A DNA stretch of 64,000 nucleotides, from positions 157,227,461 through 157,291,460 of the forward strand of contig CM051460.1 in NCBI GenBank assembly GCA_028095005.1, in the 5' to 3' direction. The notes beneath the pieces were generated by a model. That model did no database searches. It saw only the letters and a list, made by a program, of their open reading frames with translations, and had not been told where the DNA came from. Origin of the DNA: Rhynchospora pubera. Its lineage: Eukaryota > Streptophyta > Magnoliopsida > Poales > Cyperaceae. This document shows, piece after piece, positions 1 to 11,943 of the stretch; within the stretch, counting starts at the first letter, position 1; every line of letters starts with the position of its first letter. The translations under genes and the position numbers were made by a program.

Positions 1-189
1 TAATGACCTCAGTTCTAACAGCTTGGTGTAATTTGCCGGTAAGTAAAAAATGTTCTGGGTATTAGTTTCCAAAGGGACAAATATCCAATAACTAGCAAAT
101 TCTACAACGGGCTACTTCACAGCTCGCACTAGAGCTACCAATAAGATTTTTATCAGACTGAATCATAAAAGAGAAAAAAAAATATGCAC

Positions 190-471
190 CTTTGAGGGAC
201 AAAAGGGTTTTTCAAACTTGAGAAGAGGCCTTGCATGAGGAACCATAGTCCGTCTTAGCTGCTTCAGTGCCTTCTCTTCCTCCATCTTGAGATGAAATAG
301 AAATTTAGAAGGAAATCAGTTATTAATAAAGAGAATATGTATCTTGATGACCAAACCCAAGTTAAAAAATAAGAATGTATATGTAAAATTTCAAACACCA
401 AAAATACATACCAGTTTGGCAGACTCAGCCTCCTCTCTGAGCCTTTTGTACATAAATTCTATCTCCTTGAT
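190..471 (-). pseudogene. TPX2-like exons, copy 1 (two exons, open but isolated)
   Basis: Two adjacent minus-strand exons with proper splice borders. Exon 412-471 (60 nt, 20 codons) reads IKEIEFMYKRLREEAESAKL between a ttttcag acceptor and a gtatg donor. Exon 190-285 (96 nt, 32 codons) begins MEEEKALKQLRRTMVPHARP and ends before gtgcat. The EEKALKQLRRTMVPHARP core followed by K-F-x-K-P-F is characteristic of the C-terminal domain of plant TPX2, a spindle microtubule and importin-binding protein. Both exons are open here. The upstream TPX2 exons lie only at 21.2-21.6 kb, and this intron is interrupted by a copia element (722-10415), so a working transcript is unlikely. The segment 1-721 is repeated at 16704-17425. 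Family assignment is from memory of the motif; pseudogene status is inferred. Confidence 0.7.
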
Positions 472-721
472 CTGAAAATTGGGAATAAAAATTCTTGTTA
501 AACCATACTGCATAATTTGATGGATTCCTGATTGTTCAGAATTAAGGTTTTTTCCTATGGTAATTTAAATTAACAACAGATTTCTGATCGTTCATCAAGG
601 TTTTTCCTCGGAAATTTAAATGAATAACAGATTTCTGATCGTTCATCAAGGCTTTTCCTCGGTATTTTAAATTACTAATGAATTCCTAATTATCAAGGTT
701 TTTTTTGTCAATATCTTGAAC

Positions 722-2487
722 TGTTAGTAATTGTGTAATTTTCGATTTTTATGCTAATTACAAGTTAATTAAGCCATCGAAACAACACACACAACGAATC
801 GTGCACAAAAGCCAAGTTAACACAAAGAGATTAAGGTGGAAATTAATACCTCCCGCGAAATCGTATTCGCGGGGCTCGACCAAGGCATGGGAATCGATGG
901 CGTGCCTTCTCCACCGTCTCCACCACGTCTCGTAACCGCCCTCGAGTCCACCAAGGAGGATTAATCACGTTCTACAAGGTACGTGCTAGCATACCCAAAG
1001 AACAAGCCTAATCCCTATGGTTTTCTCTCTTGCATCAATCAACAACCTTGATTTAGTGGAGAGAAAATAGCTCAACACATGAGCAAAAGAGAGGGAGAGA
1101 AGAGGAAGGTGGCGGCCTAGAATGGGAGGAATAGAGGAGAGAGAAAAGTCTAGGTGGAGGCTCTCATAAGTGGTCCTTATATAGAGCACAAAACCTAATT
1201 GACCTCTTGCATAATTACAACTATGCCATCCAACCTACCACCATAAATGGCTGCCACGAAATGGGCCTTTATGGGCCATTAAACCCCTTCATTTGGACCA
1301 TTAATTCATATAATTAAGGTCCCTCAACTTTGCTCTTTAATTGGGCTATATATTTGCTATTTAAATAACGGCCCAATTAATCAATATAACCATTTATATT
1401 GATAAGTGTTGAACTAAATTAATTATTAACTCATTAATAATTATTTTAGGATTAGTTAATGCATTAATTTATTTCTATATGATCCATTGACTTAATTAAT
1501 TATAACGGTTCGCAACGGTATATAATTAATTAATCAATCTTATCATATTTCCACAGAACCTACTGCTGTGAATAAATAAATAATGCACTGTGTGATTAAT
1601 GTCCTATTTGTGTGACCCTTTGAGGATTTATGCTATGTTGGCCATGGAATTAAATCGTTATTTAATTCCAATAATCATAAGCGGTATCTAGCAACACGTT
1701 ATGACTCCCAATTCGCATAAATAGTGTACTGCTACAATATTTCAATCCTGCATAAGAGAATAAATATGTTTCTCTATTTTGATTCTTATGTCGCACGATA
1801 TCATCGTATAATCCAAGATAGGAATGTGTCATTCTTGCAGATTATACGTTTCTTGATCTAGAGATAATTGTATAAAGTTGCATGCAAACAATCTATCTCC
1901 ATCAAGGGGCCCAAACAGATATCGTCACTCACTAAGTGAATTAATGAGGGACATACGGTTTTCTTGATGATTAACTTTTCCCCGCACAATTCAAGAGAAC
2001 ATAAATAAAGTCCGTATAGCAGCCCTTATCGGGAATCAGCGGTAGACAGTATTTATTGAACCTATCCTCATGTGGAAAAGATAAACATCTCAAACTTAGA
2101 ACCAAAATCACAACGAAATAAACAATGACACATAACACAATCCATATGTTTATTTCGATGGGTCAAGTCCTGTGCTATGTTCCATAACATACACATATGC
2201 AACTAAGTTGGTAACTCTTTACCTATGATTAGTAGAACTTAATCATCACTTAACTTGCATACTAATCTTTTATGATAATTAATGTTCCTTGTTAATTATC
2301 AAGATTATGGACCGTTTAGATTTATTATTGTCATTCTAAAGAATGGTCCACAGAGATCTACAATTCAGATCCTCAACCTGAATAATCTGTCAATAATAAA
2401 CCTAGGAACAGATGATAAATTATCATCCAAAACATAAACTAATAATTAAGTCATTAAATTATTGACTTCTAGGACATAACTCCAACA
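722..2487 (-). repeat. Left LTR of copia element 1 (3' LTR in element sense)
   Basis: This 1,766-bp repeat is nearly identical to 8650-10415. In element sense it starts TGTTGGAGTTATGTCC (at 2487) and ends at 722. It contains a TATA box (CTATATAAGG, 1175-1184), a perfect 8-bp stem CCCGCGAA/TTCGCGGG (852-859 and 866-873) in the predicted R/U5 leader, and an imperfect long hairpin at 1853-1905. A 67-codon ORF (986-1189, minus) is identical in both LTRs of this element but disrupted in element 2, so it is probably not a protein. Confidence 0.92.
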
Positions 2488-2488
2488 A

Positions 2489-2498
2489 TCTCCCACTT
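2489..2498 (-). other. Polypurine tract, copia element 1
   Basis: The minus strand reads AAGTGGGAGA directly next to the TGTTGG start of the 3' LTR. This is the usual plus-strand primer of copia elements. Element 2 has the same tract just after its LTR edge at 38764. Confidence 0.85.
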
Positions 2499-2699
2499 GG
2501 CCTAGAGTCAATCAGTAGTGACTTCTAGCCAACGAAGAATTGAGAACGATGTCATATATCTACATATATACATGTCTCGGACCTCAAAATAAATAATACG
2601 CTTAAGCTAGTTACTCATACGTCTACCACGTATGGATGCATAATTGCATCTCGTATACTGCTCAAGGTAGAGGTCAAGTTAGAGTGTTCACTGTGTTCG

Positions 2700-4300
2700 C
2701 GAACCTATCCAAATTTATTCGACCCTATATATATATATACTACTATATATATGTTCTTGATCATCATCATATGATATCAAGTGATATTGTTATAGATCAT
2801 ATTTGAATCTCCAATGTAACATTGGGTTCTTTAGGAGTAAGTTGTGGTTCGAGATGCATAGAACCATAATAACTCGACTAAGAACTCGATCCGAAATAAA
2901 TTTCTTTTATTGCTTCACAAGTTGCTATGTATTTTACTTTGGTGACGGAAACGGTTGTAATATTCCATTTAGAACACCTTCTAAATTTACAACACCACCT
3001 TTTAGCAAAATACGTAGTTCAACTGTGATTATATCAATCTTTCGAAAAACTAGCATTAGTGTAATTAACTTACACGAGCTCCTTTTAAGAGATGAAACAT
3101 TATATCACTCTTTCTCATAAGGTAATCGAGGATATCCTTGACTATCGTCCTAATGTGTCTCTCTTGTATCCATTCGACAACTGTTTGTCATATCTTTTGG
3201 ATACTACACATTGGGGCATATGCATAAATATGGCGTACACAATGAAACTCATAATGAAGGAATGCTTGAACTATTTCATGCACTTTCTCGAATCGAGTTG
3301 CAATAGACCGAGTTAAAACACTCAAGTCATGCCATGTGACGTATAGTTAGACATCCTTTCTTGGAGTGTAACTTTCGTGTTTCTAGAACACTTCGTCAAT
3401 ATATGCATATTTGCTCAAACCTAACATCCATCATAATCTATCTTTATAGATTTTGTTTCCTAGGATTAGGTGACTTCGCCCAAGTTCTCATTTGAGAAAG
3501 CATTCTCCAAAGAGATCTCGACAATATTCATTTTCTTAATGTTAATGTTATTCCCAATTTAATGAATTGTTATCTTGAACAATACAAGTAATACAATTAT
3601 GCTCCCACTGAATATCTTGTTTATACAAGATACTTTTGACGAAGTTCAACTCCTTGACTTCCTTGTCAAAACTTTTATTCCAATCTCCACAACACTTGCT
3701 TTAATCCATTTATGGATCCTTGAAGCATGCGTATGTTTTTAGCAATACATAAAAACTCGATTTGTGTCAAATACACAACATCATCCTTCATTCATACGAA
3801 GAAGGCGGTTTTATGTGTTTTTCCATATATCAATATATATGAAATACAACTATTGCTAGAATGATCTTTATTGACTTTTACATAGCCACAAGCAAGAGGT
3901 TGTGCTTTGTACGTAGTCAACTAGTCATCGACTTAGACATAGCTACAAGCGAGAAGCCGCGCTTTGTACATAGTCGATTTGTTATCCATGTCGATCTTTC
4001 CTTTTGAAGATCTAAAACGTTCTTGATGGATTGCTCCTTCATGAACGTCAACCAAGGTCTATACCTTGTTGTTATACACGGATTTTATTTAAAGATCATA
4101 TGAATTCAAACCATATATGTGGAATCGGATCGTTCCATCGTTTTTCTTGTTTATCAACGGATTCTCATATGCTAAGTTTGAGAATGTCGTGAAGCCAATG
4201 CACCAAACGGCTTAGGCAATCAACTCTCGTTGATCTTTTGTAGGACTGGTACTTGAGGTTCATGAACTACTTCCACAATGAATTGTTGAACGAGTTCTTG
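2700..4300 (-). pseudogene. Decayed copia pol (reverse transcriptase/RNase H)
   Basis: Read on the minus strand, stretches match conserved copia pol in order. Around 3700 is a GLKQ-like segment. Around 3430-3490 is an LGE...ILGNKIYKDR stretch followed by GLSKYAYIDEV. Around 2890-2930 is KYIATCEAIKEI, corresponding to the AEYIAxxEAxKE motif of RNase H, with the usual acidic residue replaced by K. Many in-frame stops and shifts separate them. The same stops occur in element 2 (about 39.0-40.6 kb), so decay preceded amplification. No intact protein can be made. Confidence 0.75.
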
Positions 4301-7300
4301 ACTCCTCATATATTCCATGAGTTTCTCAAATCATCATCAACTCGTGATATGGTTGAGTCCTCATTGGAAGGAGTGTACTATTAAACTTCTTTTCAAAACA
4401 ACTTGTGAATGAAGTTCCGCTCAACTCCCACTAAGCACCATGTATGGAGTGACAAGTTTCCCATAAGAGTACTTCTTGTAGTGACGCATAAACTATTTTA
4501 ATGCTCACTTTACTCCCACTACTTCTTCTTGAGAATTTCAATTCATCAAGACTACATTATGATTAGCAACAACTACTTTGTTCTTATCATATTCGTGGAA
4601 GTAGTGCTTTTTAATATAAAGCATCCTACAAATATATAGTGTCTTATTTGGTTTAAGCTTATAAGTCTACAATACTTGAAATAAGCTTCTCAACACCAAA
4701 TCTCGAGAAGTATTATACTTAGAGATCAAAATCTCCTAAAATATCTTCTTCAATAGACTTCGATGGAACATTATTCAGTGTAAACAATATTGTCCTCAAA
4801 CATAATTCCCTAATACGAGTCGAATAAGTCAATTTGATTTATTATCGATCGAACTATACAAAATATTGTTCGATACCTCCACTCTTGGACACATTATTTC
4901 ATAATGTTCCTCATGGAGTGAGTTATGAAACTATTTTCATACTCTTAAGATAATATTTCAAATCATGTGACTTAACTATTTACCATGATTAATTGTAAGA
5001 CTTCCATTTTTCTTGAAAAGTCTTTTAAACTTCACTTTTGAACTTCTTTGAACTAGTCAAAAAGGTTCATACTTATACCTTATCAAATAGATATGTTAAT
5101 ATCTACAATGATCGTTGGTTAAGTAGTAAAGTATCAACAACCTTTCATTACACAAGTACTTATAGGTCTTTATACATCGATATGTATAAGTCCTAATTAG
5201 TTCACTTGTCCTTAAACCTTCATAGGTTAAAGGCGCTTTTGTCATTTAACAAACATGATTCGCATATCAATCGATTTGAAATCGAATTGAATTTACGAGC
5301 TCTACGTTACGGAGACTCTCGTAATGCGATTCTTGTTTATGTATGTGACTAAGCGGTTATATATAACATGAAAGTCAAATACTTTATGTCAAGTCTTATG
5401 CATCCTATTTGTCATTCAAAACTTGTTTATCTATTTCAAGCAAATTCAATCAAGATGCATGAAATCATATAAACAAATCCAGAATAAAAGAACTTGTCTT
5501 TTATTAAACATAATCATCCATTTCATCAAATATGAATTGGAGATATTTTTGAGAGGTTTTAGAATTAAGGTATGCAACCTTCAATTCCTAAACAAACTCT
5601 TAATAAAGATAACTCTACGTATTCAATGGTAATGACTTAGACGAACAAGTCATTTCCTATACGGAGTTTACTTTACATCTCTCGAACATTCTCTTATTCT
5701 TCATTGCTAACACATTTCGTTAAATGCGAGCATATGAACTAGTATCAAGTTACTAGTGTAAATTAGAGATAGTGAGATATTTGAACGACAAATACACTTT
5801 AGGATTAGAATATTTCTAATTGTCACAATCATGGTATTTCGGACAACCTTTCAAATGCCTCCCATAAACGGCAAATGAAATATCTCATGTGACATATGGT
5901 CTTAAATGAGAGTCTCGAAATTTCAACTCATACCTTGGTGAAGTATTTCTTGAATACTTAACCGATTTCCTTTTTCACCAACAAGTGTGCGTAAAAGGTA
6001 ACGTCATATCCTTTAATACTATAAAGAGATCGTATGACAATATCAATAATCCTTGATATCGGAGATCAATATCTCTAGTTATCAATTAGCTACTTAAATC
6101 TTTCGATTTGTAAGCCAATGAAACGTTCATGTATCCTTTTATAAAAGAGGAATCTCTTTGTCAACTCATACTCTTTATACTCGATCATAAGTGATGGAGT
6201 TAATATCTACTTTCTCCAAGGACACTTTCTTGAGTAAGTGGATGAGAGCGTATGAGTTAAATCTAGTCCATATGAATTCTCTAATTCAAAGGTCTAGAAA
6301 TTTCAAATGAGGATATTAGCCATACGCTTTATTGAATAACTTTTCGCCAAAAGTCAATCAATCACCGCGTTGCTACGTTCGGGTAGTTTGAGGAAAATTT
6401 TGGGAATTGACACACTCAAATTTCTCTTCACTAAGATCGTGTCTTAGGAATCGGTATTACTTCTTTAAGTAAATACCTTTTAGAAACGAGTTTGTTAATT
6501 TTTCAAAGATTGATCGCAACAAAATTAACAATTTTAACATCTATAACAAAATCAATTTAAGGTCAATTAGTTTATGCAATTGTTTTATTTATAACAAATA
6601 AAACTCCCACTACATTTATTTAATGTCCCAAATGTAGTTGGTTTTCCAAGATCCCGATTTTCATCAAGTAGAGCCTGCTATGGCACGTCACCCTACTTAA
6701 TTAGACAAGGTAGGTTCTCCAACCAATCATATCGTTCCATATGATTCTTGGTTTGTGAATATCTAAGTATATTTACAAACTTCGCCCCGATGTCCAAACT
6801 CTAGTTGGGTCCATCGAAAAGTAACCTCTCACTATTTGCTCCTTGCAAATCTTAGCTATTTGCACCCCGAATACCGAATTGGCAACCATGACGTCCGCTT
6901 GGGCGGACCGCGCCATGAGTGACAATCGGCGTGAAGGGGATAGAGAGAAGGAGGGCGATTTAACTTAATCGAGTTTTAGTTGGGACTATCAATCATATGA
7001 CACTTGTTTGGTGGTCGTGTAAGCATACACCCATACCTAGCCTATGACAATTCATAGCAATCACAAGCAATCACATATAAGCATCTCATAGTTGTGGGTT
7101 TGTATGGCTCCCGCTTGCATTAGTTTCGCCACATCGTCCATGGAGCAAAACTAATCTAATCCTTGCCCTCCCACTAAATTCTATAAGGATCTAAATCCTA
7201 TATAAAATAAAGGTGCAAAATACATGTGAAAACATCCTATTCCCTTCCTATCCTTAGGGGCATGCAAGCCTCACAAGTTACATAAAAAATTAATCAAAAA

Positions 7301-8636
7301 TTAATTAATGGCACCAAAGGCCGCATTACAAACATTCACACATGCATTCATTTACAACCACAAGGCATTGAGTCTTGAGCCATACTAAACCCACTATCCA
7401 CCTACAAAACAAAGTTAGCACATACAAGAACTTTGTTTCCAATTAACGATTTTCAAGCATCTTTGCGTATCGTTTGCTATAAGTAAATTCCGTGTACAAA
7501 TCCTCAATTTTAAACAACCAAACTTGTTTAAATTCATTTAGAAAGTTCTTTCAACATCCCATAACAGAAAGGAGATCAAACAAGGAGTTTTCTAATTAAA
7601 TTCAACTAGTTTGAATACTTAGAAAAACAGTAATTTACCAAAAAACGTAACTAATGGAATCCAACAAAAACAACAGTTTTCGGTCTCCAAAAATTCTCAA
7701 ATAAATTACTTAAGCTCCTTATCAAAGTTGTGACTACCAGTAAAAAATTCAAGAAGAGATCTTAAACCATCTGGGAGAATAAAAAAAGACAAATCTCTTA
7801 CAAGTGCACGAAACACCGTTATGAGATTTTCAGCTTATCCTCTCAACCATTTGGTCTGTTAGACCACCTTCTATCCAGTTTTTATATATACAATATACAT
7901 AGAAAAACTTGTTTAGACTACAGGCTATCCATTCATGAAAAGAAAACAACCAAGTTTAGTTCAATAATATTAAGTTACAGCCTAAACAATCAACAAATTC
8001 TGTACTGGGACAGACTGTCAATCGAAAGGTTTTAACCTAGTTGAAGGTCCAAACATCCACGAAAAATTACGAAATTAATTTTCCTGGAATCCTAACTCAA
8101 AATAGAACAACTCCATTTAAACAAAATTTTTAAAGGAGTTCTCAGTTGGTACAGTTTATTAGAACAATCGATTTGCTCAACAAACTGGATCTGACAAGAT
8201 CTTCCTTTTCATACTTGAAAACCCACAAATTAATCCAAGTCATGCAACAATATATACATGCTCAGAAAGAGCTTCAAGTCCTCTTTAAATCTAGCCATAG
8301 AACACTGGTACTTATATTCAAAATATAAATCTTTCAAGTCATTCAAACAGGACAGTGCGAGCAGAAACTGGTTCTGCGCACTGTCGCCATTTTATTCACA
8401 GTAAATCCATACTAATTCAGAAAAATGTGAATCTAACGCCAAAAGAATCACAATCCACAGATCTACAACTTTCATGTAGATGGAAAAAACTTCCAGAGAA
8501 CTTATCAAAGCGAAAAACGCGAAACAACACAGAAAATACCATTTCCAGACAGCAAACAAACGCATCATCTCTACTAATCCGTTAATTAGCCAATTTCTCT
8601 TAATTAAGTGTCAAAATAGCTTAAGTACGACCATGT

Positions 8637-8648
8637 GCTCTGATACCA
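8637..8648 (-). other. Primer-binding site, copia element 1
   Basis: The minus strand reads TGGTATCAGAGC, the standard plant copia site complementary to the 3' end of initiator tRNA-Met. It is separated by one base from the LTR edge at 8650. It fixes the element's orientation as minus. Confidence 0.93.
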
Positions 8649-8649
8649 C

Positions 8650-10415
8650 TGTTAGTAATTGTGTAATTTTCGATTTTTATGCTAATTACAAGTTAATTAA
8701 GCCATCGAAACAACACACACAACGAATCGTGCACAAAAGCCAAGTTAACACAAAGAGATTAAGGTGGAAATTAATACCTCCCGCGAAATCGTATTCGCGG
8801 GGCTCGACCAAGGCATGGGAATCGATGGCGTGCCTTCTCCACCGTCTCCACCACGTCTCGTAACCGCCCTCGAGTCCACCAAGGAGGATTAATCACGTTC
8901 TACAAGGTACGTGCTAGCATACCCAAAGAACAAGCCTAATCCCTATGGTTTTCTCTCTTGCATCAATCAACAACCTTGATTTAGTGGAGAGAAAATAGCT
9001 CAACACATGAGCAAAAGAGAGGGAGAGAAGAGGAAGGTGGCGGCCTAGAATGGGAGGAATAGAGGAGAGAGAAAAGTCTAGGTGGAGGCTCTCATAAGTG
9101 GTCCTTATATAGAGCACAAAACCTAATTGACCTCTTGCATAATTACAACTATGCCATCCAACCTACCACCATAAATGGCTGCCACGAAATGGGCCTTTAT
9201 GGGCCATTAAACCCCTTCATTTGGACCATTAATTCATATAATTAAGGTCCCTCAACTTTGCTCTTTAATTGGGCTATATATTTGCTATTTAAATAACGGC
9301 CCAATTAATCAATATAACCATTTATATTGATAAGTGTTGAACTAAATTAATTATTAACTCATTAATAATTATTTTAGGATTAGTTAATGCATTAATTTAT
9401 TTCTATATGATCCATTGACTTAATTAATTATAACGGTTCGCAACGGTATATAATTAATTAATCAATCTTATCATATTTCCACAGAACCTACTGCTGTGAA
9501 TAAATAAATAATGCACTGTGTGATTAATGTCCTATTTGTGTGACCCTTTGAGAATTTATGCTATGTTGGCCATGGAATTAAATCGTTATTTAATTCCAAT
9601 AATCATAAGCGGTATCTAGCAACACGTTATGACTCCCAATTCGCATAAATAGTGTACTGCTACAATATTTCAATCCTGCATAAGAGAATAAATATGTTTC
9701 TCTATTTTGATTCTTATGTCGCACGATATCATCGTATAATCCAAGATAGGAATGTGTCATTCTTGCAGATTATACGTTTCTTGATCTAGAGATAATTGTA
9801 TAAAGTTGCATGCAAACAATCTATCTCCATCAAGGGGCCCAAACAGATATCGTCACTCACTAAGTGAATTAATGAGGGACATACGGTTTTCTTGATGATT
9901 AACTTTTCCCCGCACAATTCAAGAGAACATAAATAAAGTCCGTATAGCAGCCCTTATCGGGAATCAGCGGTAGACAGTATTTATTGAACCTATCCTCATG
10001 TGGAAAAGATAAACATCTCAAACTTAGAACCAAAATCACAACGAAATAAACAATGACACATAACACAATCCATATGTTTATTTCGATGGGTCAAGTCCTG
10101 TGCTATGTTCCATAACATACACATATGCAACTAAGTTGGTAACTCTTTACCTATGATTAGTAGAACTTAATCATCACTTAACTTGCATACTAATCTTTTA
10201 TGATAATTAATGTTCCTTGTTAATTATCAAGATTATGGACCGTTTAGATTTATTATTGTCATTCTAAAGAATGATCCACAGAGATCTACAATTCAGATCC
10301 TCAACCTGAATAATCTGTCAATAATAAACCTAGGAACAGATGATAAATTATCATCCAAAACATAAACTAATAATTAAGTCATTAAATTATTGACTTCTAG
10401 GACATAACTCCAACA
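8650..10415 (-). repeat. Right LTR of copia element 1 (5' LTR in element sense)
   Basis: This partner of 722-2487 has the same length and two single-base differences. As the 5' LTR it would drive transcription leftwards from the TATA box at 9103-9112. It is followed immediately, across one spacer base, by the primer-binding site at 8637-8648. Confidence 0.92.
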
Positions 10416-10444
10416 TGAACCTGCCAGATTAGTTGCCAAATGAG

Positions 10445-10484
10445 TTTAGGGTTTAGGGTTTAGGGTTTTAGGGTTTAGGGTTTA
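10445..10484 (+). repeat. Interstitial telomeric repeat patch (TTTAGGG)n
   Basis: About five and a half tandem TTTAGGG units, one with an extra T. The paralogous arm runs unbroken from GCCAAATGAGTT (to about 17452) through about 0.9 kb to TTAAGTATGGGC (18369 on). Here the same two flanks are joined by the telomeric units alone. The patch therefore occupies a deletion breakpoint. Confidence 0.9.
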
Positions 10485-11069
10485 AGTATGGGCACCTTCC
10501 ATTTGTGAGGTACATATTTAAGATCCTTGTTTGCTGTCATGATGATGGTACTGTTCTAATGTCAGTGAATCCTGATACCCTAGCAATAGCATCTGTGCAA
10601 GAGAAACAGATAATATGTGATTAGGTGGACACTCAACATTGGTAACAGCCTAACAGGAGAAGCAAATACTCGGATGCTTATAAGAGCAAAAAAATGAAAA
10701 TAGAAACTTGAGGTCCCAACCTGAGGTCCCAACTCCATACACAGCAGCAACAAATATAGGTAAGCATAGATGATCAACGACCTTCCTGGCTTGACCCTGC
10801 CATTATTTAAAAAAAAAAAAATCAATATACGAAACTTGATTCCAATTTTGTTTATAAATGAAAATATACCTTCAATTTGATAAAATAGTTTGATAATAAT
10901 GTTCTTTACAAATTGCTCAAATTCTATCTTCAAGACATAATGATACAGAAAGATAAAATGAGAGGAGGTAATGAACTGTTAATCATATCAAGAGTTGTGC
11001 AACCAGGCAGATCAGACTAATGAATATAGCTTAAGAAAATAAACTTACGCTTGAACTTAAATTGCCACA
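10485..11069 (-). pseudogene. Exon-like fragments of an unidentified gene, duplication arm 1
   Basis: This stretch is nearly identical to 18370-18960. On the minus strand it holds exon-like pieces with splice-like borders: ATAGAATTTGAGCAATTTG... (IEFEQFVKN...) after a cttgaag acceptor near 10930, and a piece after cacag near 10610 reading DAIARVSGFTDIRT before a stop. I do not recognise the protein. The stretch is cut at 11069/11070 by the Helitron and resumes at 14842. Confidence 0.45.
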
Positions 11070-11943
11070 TCAAAAGACAATACATTAAAGCAGAGAATTC
11101 CATCCGCATCCGATACTGTGGTTCCACAGTTCTCCCGACAGTAATTCAATCCACGCCGTTCGTTATGTCTCCTTCGATCCTGGCCTTCCGATCTCCTTCT
11201 TCTGGAGACTTCTTCTTTTCTGGCCTCGATTTTGTTTCACCCGTACACTCTCTCCTTTGGTCTCGAAGGCTCTCACCCGTACAGAGTCTCTCTCTCTCTC
11301 TCTATCTCTCTCTCACACACACATAGTTTCTCTATTTTTCTACTATCCCTCTATCAGGCACAGTATCTCTTTCTGTTTCATTTGTGCTAGGGTTTCTCTA
11401 TTTTCCGCATCAATGTCTTCTCCCTCTGCTGCGTTCATTGACTGCTAATTTGGGTACCATTGGTGGTCTCAGCCCTAACCTTAGCCCCGATTAAAAGTCG
11501 TCAGAAGGAAATATGAGAGATCATGATGGACTCGATGAGATCCGGTTGTGACTTCTCTCTCAAGCTCTTGATTTTGGGTATTGCCTTTTTTTTTTCTTAT
11601 TTTAGCTTTATTTTGCTTGGTGCTATTACCAGAAATTTATTCCGGGTCAAAAACCAGCAGGAGTTTTTCGTATGTATTTGTTGCTTATAAGGAGTTCAGT
11701 AAATTGTCAATACGAACATGTGGGTTCATTCTTGATTATCAGTGTTGGCTTCTCATTTTTTTAAATCATTAGCCTGCATCATAATCTAAATTGCAATTAC
11801 TTGCGAATGTTTCATTACTTTTGATGCAGATAAAGTATTTTTTTTTGTTGTTTCGTCCTGCTTGAAATTTTTTTCTACAATTTTTCTATTCCATTTGTAT
11901 GTTATTGTCGTTATTATCTTTTTTCGCCTCCTCTCCTTGCAGG

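Larger units (their letters stand above)
722..10415 (-). mobile_element. Ty1-copia LTR retrotransposon, element 1 (non-autonomous, Angela-like)
   Basis: Complete element in minus orientation. LTRs are 722-2487 and 8650-10415, each 1,766 bp, with TG...CA ends; I count only two differences between them. The 5-bp target duplication TGAAC lies at 717-721 and 10416-10420. The primer-binding site (TGGTATCAGAGC, matching initiator tRNA-Met) and the polypurine tract (AAGTGGGAGA) are intact. The 6.2-kb interior has no long ORF but retains recognisable, stop-riddled copia pol sequence. The uninterrupted site is preserved at about 17421-17426, where TTGAACCTGCCAG is continuous. This is a very young insertion of a coding-dead copy. 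LTR length and the TGTTGGAGTTATGTCC start resemble the Angela/BARE lineage from memory. Confidence 0.93.

Noticed and set aside
986..1189. 67-codon ORF in the LTR of element 1 (also 8914-9117)
   Set aside because: It starts inside the TATA box region, has low-complexity S/L content, and is broken in the LTRs of element 2. Identity between the two copies only reflects LTR youth.
2803..3316. Plus-strand ORFs of 105 and 74 codons shared by both copia elements
   Set aside because: They are antisense to decayed pol and owe their conservation to shared ancestry of the elements.
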